This document shows, one piece after another, positions 62,864 to 64,000 of a DNA stretch of 64,000 bases. The position numbers and the translations under genes are program-made. Every line of letters starts with the position of its first letter. The stretch's first letter is position 1. The notes under the pieces are model-generated. The model was not told where the DNA came from and searched no databases. It saw only the letters and a list, made by a program, of their open reading frames with translations. The stretch is from Acidobacteriota bacterium (GTDB lineage: Bacteria; Acidobacteriota; Thermoanaerobaculia; Multivoradales; JAHZIX01), in the NCBI GenBank assembly GCA_034211275.1, contig JAXHTF010000001.1, positions 1 through 64,000 on the forward strand, in the 5' to 3' direction.

Positions 62864-63649
62864 TTACAAATCGGTACGGATCGCCCAGAGATCCGGGAAC
62901 AAAGGCTGGAAGATGGTGGTGCGCAGGTAGTCCGCGCCGGAGGAGCCACCGGTGCCGCGCTTGAAGCCGATGGTGCGCTCGACCATCTTGACGTGGCGGT
63001 AGCGCCATTCCTGGAGCCCTTCGTCCAGGTCCACCATGCGCTCGCAGACCTCTCGCACCGCGTCGTCGTGGCGGTAGGCCCGGATCAGCTCCCGCTGGAC
63101 CTCCGGCGATGGCTCGGTGGAGGTCTCTTGAACGCCGTCCGCCAGCTCCGTGGGGATCTCATAATCGTGATGGCGCAGATAGCGCAGGAAGCTCTGCCAC
63201 AGGCTGCGACCTTCCAGCGCCTGCTGCAGGCGGCTCTGTTCTCCCTGCTCCTCCTCGTAGTGGCGCATCATCCCCTTGCGCCGATGCCCCAGGAGGAACT
63301 CCATCTCGCGGAACTGCGCCGACTGGAAGCCGCTGGCGTTGTCGATGCGCGAACGGAAGGAGAGAAAGGAGACCGGGGTCATGGTCTCCAGCACGTCCAC
63401 CTGCGCCACCAGGGTCTTGAAGATGGTGAGGATGCGTTTGAAAGTGGCCGAGATGCGCGGTACGTCATCGGCCTCCAGGGCACCCTGCAACCACTCCAGC
63501 TCGTGGAGGACCTGCTTGAACCACAGCTCGTAGACCTGGTGGATGATGATGAACAGGGTTTCGTCGTGCTCTTCAGGATCACTGGACAGCGGCCGCTGGA
63601 GCTCCAGGAGTTGCTCCAGCTTCAGATATTCACCGTAGGTCAGGCTCAA
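62864..63649 (-). CDS. kynA: Tryptophan 2,3-dioxygenase
   Basis: A 261-residue haem dioxygenase that oxidises tryptophan to N-formylkynurenine. The proteins of this family share YGEYLKLEQLL, HDETLFIIIHQVYELWFKQ, SFRSRIDNASGFQSAQFRE and the C-terminal VERTIGFKRGTGGSSGADYLR, which holds the haem-ligand region; all are present. Length is normal. A kynurenine formamidase gene is not visible in the window. It is the first gene of the minus-strand pair. Confidence 0.95.
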   Translation of the reverse strand: MSLTYGEYLKLEQLLELQRPLSSDPEEHDETLFIIIHQVYELWFKQVLHELEWLQGALEADDVPRISATFKRILTIFKTLVAQVDVLETMTPVSFLSFRSRIDNASGFQSAQFREMEFLLGHRRKGMMRHYEEEQGEQSRLQQALEGRSLWQSFLRYLRHHDYEIPTELADGVQETSTEPSPEVQRELIRAYRHDDAVREVCERMVDLDEGLQEWRYRHVKMVERTIGFKRGTGGSSGADYLRTTIFQPLFPDLWAIRTDL

Positions 63650-63871
63650 GGCTGCTTCCTTTGCATGCGGGCCGGCGGTCGGCTCTTGGAGCGTGGGCCG
63701 GCGGTCCGTGATTCGGGGTTCGGGGTCGAAGGCCGAGGACTTCCAAACGAGGCTACGTCATCCCCGGTGGGCGGTCAATTTCCACCGGTGGTGGGAGTCG
63801 TGGCCTGGTTGGAAGTCGCTCGAGCCTCGAGAGAAGCAACCACGGCCCCCGTCGCTGTAGACTCAGGGTCA

Positions 63872-64000
63872 TGAAACCACCAGATCGGGACGACGCCCTC
63901 GAATATCACTCCCGGGGAAGGAAGGGGAAGATCGAAGTCATCCCCACCAAGCCCACCACCACCCAGCGGGACCTCTCTCTGGCCTACACCCCAGGGGTGG
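63872..64000 (+). CDS. maeB: Malic enzyme, N-terminal part (cut by the window edge)
   Basis: The last 129 bases encode [43 protein letters not shown] in segments matching the N-terminus of NAD(P)-dependent malic enzymes, especially the KIEVIPTKP and [13 protein letters not shown] blocks. The enzyme oxidatively decarboxylates malate to pyruvate. The rest lies outside the window. Confidence 0.85.

Overview
The window looks like about 64 kb of chromosome from a high-GC, aerobic, protein- and amino-acid-degrading heterotroph. The gene set (homogentisate-type tyrosine catabolism, tryptophan 2,3-dioxygenase plus kynureninase, a secreted M4 protease, several PEGA-domain proteins, many convergent gene pairs and frequent TTG/GTG starts) resembles Acidobacteriota, possibly the Thermoanaerobaculia side. 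That placement is inference from gene content; no rRNA or other decisive marker is present.

Region 1 (1-4.1 kb) is accessory DNA with lower GC by eye. It holds a HicBA-like toxin-antitoxin pair with an upstream operator array, an IS1-like single-ORF transposase divergent from a small ribbon-helix-helix protein (mirror-image promoters between them), a DUF6499-like protein and two small uncharacterised genes.

Region 2 (4.1-23.8 kb) is mixed chromosome: argG-argH (translationally coupled), a secreted M4 metalloprotease, an alkaline phosphatase lipoprotein, a methyltransferase, a divergent ketoacyl-synthase-like protein, a BtuF-like protein, an acyl desaturase, a histidine kinase/response regulator pair with a DUF3891 gene, a glycosyltransferase/PEGA pair, a macro-domain protein, an S51-type peptidase and a metallophosphoesterase.

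Region 3 (23.9-30.7 kb, minus strand) is a tyrosine catabolic operon: an unknown 296-residue protein, fumarylacetoacetase, acetoacetyl-CoA synthetase, 4-hydroxyphenylpyruvate dioxygenase and homogentisate dioxygenase. It would convert 4-hydroxyphenylpyruvate to fumarate and acetoacetyl-CoA, but no maleylacetoacetate isomerase is visible.

Region 4 (31.0-42.2 kb, minus strand) is an eight-gene co-directional set: ECF sigma factor, a large zinc-finger/FecR anti-sigma-like membrane protein, two ABC-2 transporters (ATPase plus permease twice), a TPR/NHL protein and a PEGA/PDZ protein. I regard this as the best candidate for an undescribed cell-envelope system in the window.

Region 5 (42.4-64 kb) carries argS, an MDR oxidoreductase, pyrF, an intracellular trypsin-like protease, an MMPL/RND exporter, an RNase E/G with a very long repetitive basic/acidic tail, TerC, RecQ, a secreted modular protein, a small membrane protein/SDR/dipeptidase E group, an orphan MbtH-like protein, kynureninase and tryptophan 2,3-dioxygenase, and the start of malic enzyme.

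Two intergenic regions (14.07-14.23 kb and 45.28-45.46 kb) contain copies of one large hairpin element. The stems differ in sequence but keep complementarity, while the loops are conserved. Short degenerate tandem repeats also occur beside several genes (argG, alkaline phosphatase/methyltransferase, the MDR oxidoreductase).
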